From positions 3,720,001 to 3,784,000 of the forward strand of contig OZ241915.1 of assembly GCA_965203795.1 (NCBI GenBank): a stretch of DNA of 64,000 bases. Reading direction: 5' to 3'. The number at the start of each line of letters is the position of its first letter. The stretch's first letter is position 1. Below are positions 17,763-26,651 of the stretch, in pieces. The position numbers were made by a program, and so were the translations under genes. This DNA is from CBDBBY01 sp965203795 (lineage in GTDB: Bacteria; Pseudomonadota; Alphaproteobacteria; Rhodobacterales; Rhodobacteraceae). Below the pieces are notes generated by a model. That model worked only from the letters and a program-made list of their open reading frames with translations. It made no database searches and was not told the DNA's origin.

Positions 17763-18760
17763 CAGCACTCCTTGTTCATGGTCATGGCCCAGATGGTCCG
17801 GGCCGTCTTGTTCGCCAGGGCGACCGCCACGACCATCCTCGGCTTCCGCGCCAGCATTCCCTCCAGCCACGGATCCTCGGTCCCGCGACGCTCCGCCCAG
17901 CGGATGTTCGCGATCGCTCCGGAGACCAGCAGCCGCCTGAGGTCGCGCTGCCCCATCTTCGAGACCTTCCCCAGCCTCGGCTTCCCTCCCGTCGAGTGCT
18001 GGCGGGGGACCAGCCCCAGCCAGGCCGAGAAGTCGCGCCCGCGCCGGAACTCCTCCATCGGCGGGGCGAAGGCCAGGAACGCCATGGCGCAGACGGGGCC
18101 GACGCCCGGAATGCCCATCAGCCGCTTCGCCTCCCCGCTCTCCCGCGAACGCTCGAGGATCTTCGCCTTCAGCTCCTTGATCCGCCCGGTCAGCGTCTCG
18201 ATCTGGTCGAGCAGCAGCCCGCCCAGCTCCCGGACCGCTTCCGGCAGCTCCGACTCCGGATCCTCGAGCGCCGCGCCCAGCCGGGCCACGTTCGCGATCC
18301 CCTGCGGCGCCACCACGCCGTGCTCCGCCAGATGCCCCCGCAGCGCGTTGACCGTCTGCGTCCGCTGCCTCGTCAGCAGATCCCGCGTCCGGAACAGCAT
18401 GCCCCCCGCCTGCTGCTCCGCGCTCTTCACCGCCACGAACCGCATCCCCGGCCGCGACGCCGCCTCGCAGACGGCCTCCGCGTCCGCCGCGTCGTTCTTC
18501 TGCCGCTTAACGAACGGCTTCACATACGCCGGCGGGACGAGGCGGACCTCGAACCCCATCGACCGCAGCTCCCGGCTCCAGTGGCGGGCGCCGCCGCAGG
18601 CCTCCATCGCCACCTTGCACGGCCCGCGCTTCGACATCTCCTCCAGGAACCGCTCCCGCGACACCTTCCTCCGGAACGCCGCCGACCCGTCCTCGCGGGT
18701 CCCGTGGAGCTGGAAGCTCCTCTTGCCAAGATCGACCCCGATCATGCCAGTCTTCTCCAT
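17738..18760 (-). CDS. IS110-family transposase (DEDD/RuvC-like plus serine domain)
   Basis: A 340-residue transposase. The N-terminal RuvC-like domain shows GMIGVDLGKRSFQLHG (catalytic Asp), KVAMEACGGARHW (Glu) and KNDAADAEAVCEA (Asp-x-x-Asp). The C-terminal Tnp2 domain shows LMGIPGVGPVCAMAFL and SAWLGLVPRQHSTGGK, which carries the conserved serine. The ATG at 18760 was chosen over a longer leader because MEKTGMIGVD is the family start. It appears intact. Members of this family act with a structured bridge/seek RNA encoded in the element ends. Confidence 0.87.
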   Translation of the reverse strand: MEKTGMIGVDLGKRSFQLHGTREDGSAAFRRKVSRERFLEEMSKRGPCKVAMEACGGARHWSRELRSMGFEVRLVPPAYVKPFVKRQKNDAADAEAVCEAASRPGMRFVAVKSAEQQAGGMLFRTRDLLTRQRTQTVNALRGHLAEHGVVAPQGIANVARLGAALEDPESELPEAVRELGGLLLDQIETLTGRIKELKAKILERSRESGEAKRLMGIPGVGPVCAMAFLAFAPPMEEFRRGRDFSAWLGLVPRQHSTGGKPRLGKVSKMGQRDLRRLLVSGAIANIRWAERRGTEDPWLEGMLARKPRMVVAVALANKTARTIWAMTMNKECCRPRTAAA

Positions 18761-18837
18761 TGTGGATGCCCCTTTCTCCTGTGGCTCTTCATATTCCGCC
18801 ATAATGGCACTTTCCGGTGCCGCCGGAAGGGGCGTCC

Positions 18838-19979
18838 ACTCCATCGCATTTCAATTTCTGTGGAGAGACCGGCAGCTTTTTCGATGAGTTCGAAGCGGTA
18901 GTCCGGCACTTGCGCCGCCTTCAGGAGCCGCCTCCGGAACGACAGCTTGTCGTCCGCCAAGCGCACGATGCCCGCGGCCAGCCGACGGATGGCCGCGAGG
19001 TTCGCCGGCCCGTGCCCGGCCCGGTTCCGCAGGTCGTCCTCCCGCATCTGGACATCCAAAATCCAGTGCAGCCGGTTCTCGATCGCCCAATGGCTGCGGA
19101 CGGCCTCCAGGAGCTCCTCGGGAGCCATCTTCCGGCTCATGATGTAGTAGCGGGTCTCGGCGGTGGTTCGCCCCGCGGCTTCGCGGACCGCCTCGATTTT
19201 GCCGACCGCCTGGAGGCCCGGCCATCGGTGGTCGTCCTGCAGCCATCCGACGTCGTGCGAGACCGTCGCGGTGCGCGTCTCGACCCGCCCGTGGCCGCCG
19301 CCGACATGCTGATGCGAAAGCATTTCCTTCGCCGCCTCGCGATCCTCCAGCCATTCCTTGGCGTCCTCGTGGAGCGAGCCCTGGTTGGCCTTCAGGGCCA
19401 GCGCGTAGTCCCCGCCCTTGCCGATGACCGGCTCCGCCGTTTTCCGCTGCGCATGCATCGCGTCGGCCGCCGCCAGCGCGCCCTCGATGTCCAGGAGATC
19501 CAGAAGCGCTGCCATCGCCGGAATCTCGTTGGACTTGCCTTCGACCGCGGTCTGGCCGAGCACGATGCCGGTCTCCGTCAGGAGGGCGCCCGCCATGTGC
19601 AGCGGCGACGTCTCCCCGGCGCGCAGATACGACCGCCGGAGCGCCTTGCCGTCGACCGCGATCTGCCGCTTGCCGTCCTTCCCCAGCGCCTTCCCCCAGT
19701 CCGCGACGAGCTCCGCCATCGCCGCCGCGAGCGGCTTCGGGTCCAGCAGCCGGAACAGCCCGGGAACGTGTCGTGGCTCGGGGTTCCGCGCTCCAGCGCC
19801 ATGAAGCGGCGCAGGAACTCCTCATTGTTGGCGGCGAAATCCGCCATGTCGACGCAGGTCTGCCCGCCGCACAGGCTCGAAAGCACCGCGATCATTACGA
19901 TCCCGTGGAAGTCGTGGCGCTTCGCGTTGCCCGTCCTGGGATCGTCGACATCCTTGAAATAATGGGAGAATCTGCCCAT
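18838..19979 (-). pseudogene. ISAs1-family transposase, frameshifted and 3'-truncated
   Basis: The N-terminal part (19979 down to about 19765) reads DDPRTGNAKRHDFHGIVMIA and ALERGTPSHDTF. The frame then shifts by one base, and the rest continues in another frame as MAELVADWGKALGKDGKRQI, AVDGKALRRSY, LALKANQGSLHEDAKEW and HWAIENRLHWILDV, which are the ISAs1 catalytic blocks. The shift lies at about 19760 (TTCCCGGG where SRLF is expected). The end after FELIEKA is supplied by IS110 sequence. A sequencing error could explain the shift, but not the truncation. Confidence 0.82.
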
Positions 19980-20105
19980 TGCCCGCCTCCTGGTCCTGCC
20001 CGGTGCGGCTGTTGTCGCCGCATCCGGGGAAATCCCTGAACCCTGTCAAATACTTGACTCGGCTCACGAAATGATATAATTTGATTAAAGGAATCATCGT
20101 ACCAT

Positions 20106-20642
20106 GTGCTGATAATGTTAAACACATTTGGCAAGACCGTGCTTTCAATAACTGGATTTGCACCGATTGCGGTGGTATATGCGGCTGCCGCAGCTATTGG
20201 GGAAAAATGGTGTTGGATGATCGGCTTAATCACGTTCGCAGGTGCACTCGTTGCTCTTTGCATGATTTTGATACAATATGCAAAATGTAAGATGGAAGAG
20301 GTTCCGTTCAAGGCATCAAAGGTTGAGACAATAGATCATGAAAACCAAACCACTATATTCTTTTATTTGGTGCCGCTAATTACAATTGGCATCGAAAATA
20401 TCAACTGGTATGTTGTTATACTTGTATTGGTAGTTCTAATTTTCGTGTTCATGAAGGGGTATAGTCGTAACGTCAACTTGTTACTGTATATATTTGGCTG
20501 GCACTTTTATAAGACCGTTACAACCGATGGAGTATCGTTTGTGTTGATAACGAAAAGACAGATTCGCAATCCGACGTGCGAGCTTATCGTTGGTGAACTG
20601 ACTGAATACGTTGTTCTTGATCTCGGGCCAGTTAAGGAATGA
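20106..20642 (+). CDS. kwaA: KwaA-like membrane protein of a Kiwa defence system
   Basis: A protein of 178 residues with four hydrophobic helices (about residues 12-32, 36-58, 85-118 in two parts) and a cytoplasmic C-terminal part reading FYKTVTTDGVSFVLITKR and LTEYVVLDL. This topology and the closing motif resemble KwaA, the membrane sensor of Kiwa, which acts with KwaB against phage. The GTG at 20106 follows AAAGGA; an ATG three codons on (20115) is an alternative. AT-rich relative to its neighbours. The last five codons (GPVKE) come from an IS end, so the native C-terminus is slightly altered. The kwaB-like partner lies 1.1 kb downstream beyond IS debris. Confidence 0.65.
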   Translation: MLIMLNTFGKTVLSITGFAPIAVVYAAAAAIGEKWCWMIGLITFAGALVALCMILIQYAKCKMEEVPFKASKVETIDHENQTTIFFYLVPLITIGIENINWYVVILVLVVLIFVFMKGYSRNVNLLLYIFGWHFYKTVTTDGVSFVLITKRQIRNPTCELIVGELTEYVVLDLGPVKE

Positions 20643-20765
20643 TCATTTCGAGGATGAGAGTGAAGCAAACGGAGGCGGCTTACATCATGTCGAGCTTTTC
20701 GAACTTGGTGACGATGCGCCGTTAGCCCTTGATCCGGCGGCACATCCAGTACCATTCCGAGTTCG
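20624..20765 (-). mobile_element. Fragment of an IS427-group element (transposase 3' end)
   Basis: The DNA from GGGCCAGTTAAG onward aligns by eye with the end of the full copies in this window (GATCATTTCGA, GTCGAGCTTTTCGAAC, GATGCGCC, TAGCCCTTGA), with many substitutions, and breaks off at about 20765. It supplies the stop codon of kwaA. Confidence 0.7.
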
Positions 20766-20789
20766 TGAACAAGCGGGAGGGTGTTGGTC

Positions 20790-21230
20790 GGCATGTTTTT
20801 TGACCCTGTATCTCTCAGGGCACTTGATGGCCCGCTGGCGCCATCGTCAGCCGAACCGGGGTTCCGAGGCACCCGCCAACCCTCGCCGAGGGCTGGAGCG
20901 CGCAGCGCGACAGGCAGAGGCGAGGGTTCGAATCCCCATCGAGTTCAGCGATGATTGGCGATCTCCGCCCGCTCCGGGCGGAGGGGCGGCTGGCCGGGAG
21001 CAGCCATTTGTGACCCCTGCGCCACTGAGCGCGCATAGGGGATCCGCGCCCAGGGCGGCGGCTGCGGCATTTTGCCCGTTCCGGCCGATTTTGAGGTCCG
21101 GATCGCTTGATCGGAGCCGTCCGTCCCGCCTTGGCGCGGCCTTGCCCCGGAGCGCGTAGCGCGGAGGGGCAAGGCCCGGGGCCGGGGCCAAATGCGCGCC
21201 CTTGGAATCGGCCTCCCTTGGGGGTCAAGA
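20790..21230. repeat. IS-derived repeat also present at 25690-25915
   Basis: Two blocks are shared with the region upstream of the IS110-type gene at 24858-25675. Block one, around 20890-20960, is an inverted copy of 25740-25790 and contains GAGGGTTCGAATCCCCATCG. Block two, around 21150-21245, is a direct copy of 25800-25915 (GCGCCCxTTGGAATC, TCAAGAAAG). No gene is recognisable here. Confidence 0.55.
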
Positions 21231-21464
21231 AAGGAAGCTTATTGAAAGGCGGCTCTGGAGCACGTGCATCTTGAACTTCAGCACCACGTCCAAGGCCGGG
21301 TAGCCGCCCTTCGGGCCTCGTGGATTGCCCGCGGCCTGTTCGAGAGCCGGGCGGAACCGCTCGAAATCCACCGTCCTGTCCAGCACCGCAAGCGGGTCGC
21401 GATCCGCCGAAATCTCCTTCAGACGCTTCTCGACGTCCCAAAATCCAGGCGGATTCGCCATCAC
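21225..21464 (-). pseudogene. N-terminal fragment of an IS5-family transposase
   Basis: The frame reads FWDVEKRLKEISADRDPLAV, then VDFERFRPALEQ and GGYPALDVVLKFKMHVLQS, which is the start of IS1478/ISL2-type IS5 transposases. It ends after 79 residues in unrelated sequence, so only the N-terminal helical domain remains. Confidence 0.72.
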
Positions 21465-21519
21465 CGCCTCCAGCGCCGCTTACCTTTCGAATCACAGGCC
21501 CGCGCAAAACTTCAGGTTT

Positions 21520-21645
21520 CCAGAGGCGTCCACTTGCAGTCGTTCTCAAGAATATGCAAAATAGCATTGATGATGATGTTCGGAATCCACACATTGACGC
21601 GCTGGATAGGCAGATGGGGATGCAGCAAAGCATACTGCTCGCCAA
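21520..21645 (-). mobile_element. Second IS427-group fragment (transposase 5' end)
   Basis: Bases CGTTCTCAAGAAT, GATGATGTTCGGAATC and GATGGGGATGCAGCAAAGC align with the ORF1 region of the full copies at 29301-30154. Both flanks are cut. Together with 20624-20765 it may represent the two ends of one decayed copy. Confidence 0.65.
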
Positions 21646-21741
21646 ATGAACAAGAGAAAAGCGCCCAACAGTTCCGAATGTCGCGAACGCAATCATGATC
21701 TTGACGCTAGTGCAAACATGACCATAGAATAGAGTGCGACC

Positions 21742-22608
21742 ATGAACCTTTTTACACTTTGTGAAACAAATCGGGAAACGTGCGTTCGTCGAGTTCCGAT
21801 GGAAGGCCAAGTTCAAAGGGATGTGGTAGAGATGTTCGCTAATCAAGAACATGAATTTGTGAATGATCGAAACGAAGAATTAGAGTTTACCGGCGAGTGG
21901 AAGCCAGACGACAACCAATTATTGAAAATTGAGGATGAAGAACTAGCTAGCCCTTTTTTAGAAATCATTAACCGGGAAGTTCTGGCATTTGATATACTTA
22001 ATATTCGTAATGTTGTGAACGGTCGAACAAAGATTAAGGCCGTATTTCGCCGTTCGGAAAACTTACAACACCGAATTCTTATTCAACGATTTCAAAGAAG
22101 CCAGATTCTAAGCCAAAGATTCTTTAGTTTGGTTTTAAACAACAATCAGTATAGCAGACTATCGAATGACGGTTTTTCTCTTAGATCGCAATTAGCCGCC
22201 GTGCTTGATGAGTCTGTGTTCAAGTTCCAAAGTTTTTATGATCTAAAGTCGATAATAGATGCGCGGCAGCACTTTCGGGAAGCTACCCAAGAAGACGTGC
22301 TGAATTTTTCGCGCCATAATTCAATCGCGGCTGGAAATCTTGAGTTCGTTAATGAATTGGATCAGCATTCTAGGAGATTGATTTACAGCGTTATGAAGTC
22401 GGAGGTTTTAGACAATTTCGGTGTTGATCAAATTGTTGAGAAGAGTGAACAAGTTGGCTTTAATGTCGAAAGTAGAGATAGAAAGCTGGTTTTGCCGCAG
22501 AATAAGTTGGAGGTGAAGCGATTTCTTAGTTTTTTGATGGATTCCATCTACAAAGGCACGTTTTCTGGTGAAACGTTCGTCACAAACTCAAGGCGTCCGC
22601 TTGGCTAA
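21742..22608 (+). CDS. kwaB: KwaB-like (DUF4868) protein of a Kiwa defence system
   Basis: Soluble 288-residue protein. The middle reads FLEIINREVLAFDILNIRNV, RRSENLQHRILIQRFQ and FFSLVLNNNQY; the C-terminal half (QHSRRLIYSVMKSEVLDNFG, NKLEVKRFLSFLMDSIYKG, then ETFVTNSRRPLG) follows the DUF4868 ending. KwaB is the DNA-binding effector activated with KwaA in Kiwa. The ATG at 21742 is the first in frame; starting at MEGQVQ (residue 20) is also possible. The native TAA stop is intact, immediately followed by an ISNCY insertion. Divergent from the well-known KwaB proteins, so the assignment leans on the neighbouring KwaA-like gene. Confidence 0.6.
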   Translation: MNLFTLCETNRETCVRRVPMEGQVQRDVVEMFANQEHEFVNDRNEELEFTGEWKPDDNQLLKIEDEELASPFLEIINREVLAFDILNIRNVVNGRTKIKAVFRRSENLQHRILIQRFQRSQILSQRFFSLVLNNNQYSRLSNDGFSLRSQLAAVLDESVFKFQSFYDLKSIIDARQHFREATQEDVLNFSRHNSIAAGNLEFVNELDQHSRRLIYSVMKSEVLDNFGVDQIVEKSEQVGFNVESRDRKLVLPQNKLEVKRFLSFLMDSIYKGTFSGETFVTNSRRPLG

Positions 22609-22611
22609 TTT

Positions 22612-24382
22612 AGTGTCTGGCAGAGAATCCTCCGTTTTTCGCGGTTCGTCCGGATTCCGGTCGAGCGTGACAGCGGCGCCGGGGCCATCCGACAGGGGTT
22701 TCGGGCGGGGACGTGGGCGGACCCGGCTCCGAAGGCCGGTTTTTCCGTGCCGGCGGCGGCGTTCCGGGGTTTCGGCGCAGGCTTCGCCGCTCGCCGCCCT
22801 GCGGCCCGCCGGGATTTCGGGGAGGGCGCCGCTCAGGCGGCGCGTTTGCGCCGTTCCGGCCGCAGCCGCTCGCGGTCGCGCAGGATCCGCCCGAGCCGGT
22901 GGATGTTGGCGGCGAGGACGGAGAGGCCGACCGCCAGCTCGAACCGGTCCCGCCCGCGCAGCCGCACCCGGCCGAGGCCGCGGTGCTCCAGGCCGTTGAT
23001 CGCCGACTCCACGCCCGGATGCCTGCGCCGGGCCTCCGCAAAGGCCGGGTCCGCCTCGCGGGCCCGGTCGGCGGCGGACAGCCGGCCTTTCTTCGGCAGG
23101 GCGTTCACTTCCAGCATCGCGTCGAGCTTCCGGCGGTTCTCCGGGCTGTGGAAGCCGCGGTCGAAGCTGCAGGCCCGCAGGTCCGGGAACGCCTCCCGGC
23201 ATCTCCCGACCAGCGGGACCGCGACATGCGTGTCGCCGCCCGCCCACATGATCTCATGGTCGAGGATGAACCCGCCGCCGTCCTCGACGATGCACACCGG
23301 AACCCCGAGCTCGACGGGCTTGCCGGCCTTGCCCTTGGCGATCCACCGGGTGTGCTCCTCGAAGACCGGGACCGCCTCCTCCTTCAGCACCCGGCGGGCG
23401 ATCTGGAACGCGAATCTTACCACATGGTCGATCAGCCTCTCGATTTCCGACAGGACGCGCTCCGGGCGGTCCGCCGCCCGGAGCGCCTCGAGCGAGCCCT
23501 CCGCCTTCTTGGCCAGCTCCAGCGACCTGGCCAGGAACGCCAGGACCTCCTCCGGGCGGGTGCTCCACCGGGGCGCCGTGTTCACCCTCATGTACAGCTT
23601 CTCCGCCGCGGCCAGGTGGTGGTCGCGCTGCCGCCAGCCGCGGACGCCGCGGCCCTCGCAGGCCCGCGACGCCGACCGCACGAGGCAGCGGACCGAATCC
23701 CAAAGCAGGCCCATGTCGGTCGGATGGCGGACGTCCGTCTCCGCCACGAACGGGCCGCAGCGCCCGACCAACGCTGCGCCAGGCTTTTTTCCCGCCACCT
23801 TGTGACCCGTCGACACGACCAGGCGGTCCGCCTCCCGAAGAAGCTCCGGCGTCAAAAGCTCGACATTGTCCCTGATGTTCCGGAGCTCGTAGAAGCCCGG
23901 CTCGAACCAGTCGCTGTGGCCCAGGAAGGCCTGGATCTTCCCATGCTCGTCCGCCAGCTCCTGAAGGCGGTCGTAGTCGCAGTTCAGGCCCTGCTCGGCA
24001 CGCCCATCACCAGAACCCGCCAAAGGTGCATCCCCGGGCGGCCCGTGTCCCGGCGGCGGTCCGGAAGGACGCGCGCGTCCAGCAGCCGGAACAGCTCCTC
24101 CCGCGCCGCCTTGTCGTTCCAGATCGCCTGAAGCCCGATAAGGATCGCCGGGATGTCGTCCCGGGATTTCGCGTTCAGCTCGATCGACCCGATATCGACC
24201 GAGCCCAGCCAGGACCGCTCCTCAATCACCTTGCGCATGCAATCGCCTCCGAAGATTCCGGGAAAAACGCCAATATCAGGGCGAATTCGGGCGAATCATG
24301 CCAAATCCCGGAAATCTTCGCAAGCAAAAAACGGGGATTAAGGACAGAAATTCAACGCGTTGCGGGTTCTCTGCCAGACACT
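22612..24382 (-). mobile_element. ISNCY-type element with AATTT target duplication
   Basis: Terminal inverted repeats AGTGTCTGGCAGAGAA at 22612 and its complement ending at 24382 bound 1771 bases. AATTT flanks both ends (22607-22611 and 24383-24387). The transposase inside is frameshifted. A truncated second copy starts immediately after the right duplication. Confidence 0.82.
22833..24238 (-). pseudogene. ISNCY-family transposase with one frameshift
   Basis: The N-terminal 70 or so residues (SIELNAKSRDDIPAILIGLQ, DTGRPGMHLWRVLVMGV) lie in one frame ending at about 24000. The rest continues in another frame from QGLNCDYDRLQELADEHGK to the end, including DRLVVSTGHKVAG, ETDVRHPTDMGLLWDSVRCL, SFDRGFHSPENRRKLD and HPGVESAINGLEHRGL, the ISNCY catalytic and C-terminal blocks. 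The break at GVP/GLN is a single-base change. Without ribosomal slippage it is inactive. Confidence 0.8.
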
Positions 24383-24387
24383 AATTT

Positions 24388-24824
24388 AGTGTTTGGCAGA
24401 GAACCTTCCGTTTTTGGCTGTCCGGTCTGATTCCGGGCAAGCGCAACGGCCCTGCCGGGACGGGGGCGGATGCGGCTCCGGAGGCCGGTTTTCCGCGCCG
24501 CCGGCGGTTTTCCGGAGATCTAGCGCAGGCTCCGCCGCTCGCCGCCCTGCGGCCCGCCGGGATTTCGGGGAGGGCGCCGCTCAGGCGGCGCGTTTGAGCC
24601 GGTCCGGCCGCAGCCGCTCGCGGTCCCGCAGGACCCGCCCGAGCCGGTGGATGTTGGCGGCGAGGACGGAGAGGCCGACCGCCAGCTCGAACCGGTCCCG
24701 GCCGCGCAGCCGCGAAGTCCGGGTCGGCCTCGCGCTCGCGGTCGGCGGCGGACAGCCCGCCCTTCTTCGGCAGGGCGTTCAACTCCAGCATCGCGTCCAG
24801 CTTCCGGCGGTTCTCCGGGCTGTG
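24388..24824 (-). mobile_element. Truncated second ISNCY copy in tandem
   Basis: It begins with the same terminal repeat (AGTGTTTGGCAGAGAACC) right after the AATTT duplication and follows the full copy at high identity. It lacks an internal segment near 24715 and stops at GTTCTCCGGGCTGTG, where IS110-type sequence begins. Only the transposase C-terminal coding part remains. Confidence 0.78.
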
Positions 24825-24857
24825 GATTCGTCACCCAGCGTCAAGGCTTGGATTCGG

Positions 24858-25675
24858 TCATTTTGGCGCCCCCCGCGATGTCCGTTCCGGGTCGAAGGTT
24901 TCGCCCGTCCGGAGCATTCCGCATAGGACATGGAGGAGGCGATCCGCAACGCCGCGCAAGGCCCGGGCATGCTTGTGCCTGCGGCTTCGCAGCGCGTGGC
25001 ATTTCGCCTTGCCGCGGAGGCGGGCGAGGATCTCCTCGGCGCGGGCGGGCCGGGCTCGGCTCTTCCTGAGCGCGGCTTCGACAGAGGCCTTGCGCGCGCG
25101 GCGGGCCTTGTCCGGCGTCGGGGCGAGTTCCCGGAGCCTGAGGGCCCAGTCCGTTCCGAGATCCGGCGCGGCTTTGAGGAAAGCGGGGTGGCAGCGCCCG
25201 GGATGCGCCTTCAGCCTGTTGATCAGGCGGGTTCTTTCGGCGACCAGGTCGCTGCCGGAGCGGGACAGCTCGCGCAGCTCGATAATCTCCGGCGGCGGCG
25301 TTTCCGCCTCGCGGAAGACTTTCCGGTCGGTGGCGAGCGAGTCGGCCAGGACAAGGGCGCCGCGGCGGTCGTCCTTGGCGCCGGCCGGGAAGAAGCGGTC
25401 GCGGAATGCCCGCAGGGGACGGCGGAGCCGGTCGAGTTGCTTGGGATTGAGCGCGAACACCGCGCCGCGCCGCTCGAGCAGGGCGTCCACCTCCGGGCCG
25501 TGCGGCTTCTCGATGGCCGCCGCCGCCGATCCTGCGGGGCCGTGCCCGAGGATCCAGTCGGCCATCGCGGCCAGACCTTCGCCGCTGTGGGCGAACCCCC
25601 GCTCGCGTCAATGACCGCGACCTGGTGGAGCGTTGTGGACCAGTCGATGCCTGCGAAGAATTCGGATTGCGCCAT
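24858..25675 (-). pseudogene. IS110-family transposase with frameshift near its N-terminus
   Basis: The start MAQSEFFAGIDWSTTLHQVA at 25675 carries the first catalytic Asp. At about 25605 the frame shifts by one base, and the protein continues as ADWILGHGPAGSAAAAIEKP, RGAVFALNPKQLDRLR, GAKDDRRGALVLADSL (the Asp pair) and ELRELSRSGSDLVAERTRLI. The C-terminal Tnp2 domain with its catalytic serine is not recognisable: the frame ends after about 235 residues. So the gene is both shifted and truncated. Confidence 0.78.
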
Positions 25676-25689
25676 GGCTCCGCCTCCGT

Positions 25690-25915
25690 GCTAAAAGGGG
25701 CCGGCCGCCCCTCCGCCCGGAACGGGCGGAGCTCGTCCGATCATCGCCGAACTCGATGGGGATTCGAACCCTCGCCTCGGCCTGTCGCGCAGCGCGTCGC
25801 GGAGGGGTGCAAGGTCGGAGGGACGGGGACAAACGCGCCCCCTTGGAATCTGCCTCTATGAGGGGTCAGAAAAGGATGCCGACAGGGAGTCAAGAAAGAA
25901 CGCTTATTGACAGGT
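25690..25915. repeat. Non-coding end of the IS110-type element, repeated at 20.8-21.2 kb
   Basis: It lies upstream of the IS110-type start codon and contains GGCCGCCCCTCCGCCCGG facing CGGGCGGAG, and the GATTCGAACCCTCGCC motif shared with the 20.9 kb repeat. IS110-group elements encode their bridge RNA in this position, so it could be a decayed RNA-coding end; that is inference. Confidence 0.5.
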
Positions 25916-26072
25916 GTGTCCAGAAACCACACATCCGTAATCCCGGAATGTGCTGGACATTCAACCGGTTGTTCGAAAAACTCCCGCGGAACTTCCGGCT
26001 AGAGCAGCAGACGGATGATCCGAAGGTGCGGGTTCGACTCCCGACCCCGCTGCGCAGAATTAGGAGGAGGCG

Positions 26073-26243
26073 ATGGACAAGCAGGAATTGAGGAAGATGG
26101 CCGACGCAATCTTTAAAGCGACCGGGAAGCTCGACCATGAGCTTGAACTTCTTGAGCTTGACCCACCGAGAGGGGAAGCTTGGAAGGCCCTCGACCGCAT
26201 ACAGCAAATCGCTTTGCTTATGAGGGATGGCAAGACCTTGTGA
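26073..26243 (+). CDS. Small hypothetical protein, 56 residues
   Basis: The ATG at 26073 has a textbook AGGAGGAGG ribosome site directly upstream. The product is a soluble helical protein (KQELRKMADAIFKATGKLD, ELELLELDPPRGEAWKALD) ending in MRDGKTL. Codon use looks coding and AT-richer than the IS elements around it. I do not recognise the family. It survives between the IS110 and ISNCY remnants, so it probably belongs to the island that the IS elements invaded. Confidence 0.6.
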   Translation: MDKQELRKMADAIFKATGKLDHELELLELDPPRGEAWKALDRIQQIALLMRDGKTL

Positions 26244-26270
26244 AAATGGCAGCAGAAGGAGAAAAATGCC

Positions 26271-26360
26271 ATGAAGAGCTTCACTCTTGTGGGGCTGATT
26301 GCTCTTGGCTTGTGTTTTTGTAGCCAAACCTATGTCCATTTCGGTGGGTTGGATGGGTAG
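26271..26360 (+). pseudogene. Truncated small exported-protein gene
   Basis: A frame of 29 codons begins with AAGGAG eleven bases before the ATG and encodes a signal-like stretch, KSFTLVGLIALGLCFCSQ. The stop lies at the edge of an ISNCY-type remnant, so the native gene was probably longer. It follows the 56-residue gene by 27 bases and may have been its operon partner. Confidence 0.4.
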
Positions 26361-26362
26361 CG

Positions 26363-26650
26363 ACTGGCAGAGAACCTTCTGTTTTTCGTGGTTCGGCCGG
26401 GTTCCGGTCGAGAGCATCGGCCCTGCCGATGAGGATTTCGAGCGGAGATGGGGCCGTTTTCGGCTCCAGAGGCCGGTTTTCCAGGTCGGCAGCGGCTTTC
26501 TTAGGTTTCGGCGCAGCTGCCGCAGCCGCTTGCGCTCCTGATCGCGCAGGGTCTGCCCGAGCCGGTGAATGTTGTTGGCAAGGATGGACTTGCTCACCGC
26601 CAGTTCGAACCCGTCCCGGCCGCGCAGCCGCACCTGATCGGCGGCCGACT
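26363..26650 (-). mobile_element. Diverged ISNCY end fragment
   Basis: It starts with TGGCAGAGAACCTTCTGTTT as in the two copies at 22.6 and 24.4 kb, and shows scattered similarity (GAGCCGGTGAATGTTGTTGG, GCCAGTTCGAACC, CGGCCGCGCAGCCGCACC). It is cut by the IS427-group copy inserted at 26651. Confidence 0.7.
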
Positions 26651-26651
26651 A

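Larger units (their letters stand above)
17690..18847 (-). mobile_element. IS110-family element inserted in ISAs1
   Basis: This segment contains the intact IS110 transposase and short flanks. The upstream edge was placed where sequence becomes shared with the decayed second copy at 34734 (both read GCGATGGAGTGGACG). The downstream edge abuts the IS1182 direct repeat and is uncertain. IS110 elements lack terminal inverted repeats, so limits are approximate. It cuts off the end of the ISAs1 transposase. Confidence 0.65.

Noticed and set aside
20905..20935. GGGTTCGAATCCC as a tRNA T-arm
   Set aside because: The same motif recurs inside the IS110-type repeat at 25.75 kb without any cloverleaf, so it belongs to the element.
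25990..26056. A tRNA- or tmRNA-like 3' end (GCGGGTTCGACTCCCG followed by CCCCGCTGCGCA)
   Set aside because: The T-arm is suggestive, but no anticodon stem, D-arm or acceptor pairing can be formed upstream; at most a decayed attachment-site remnant.
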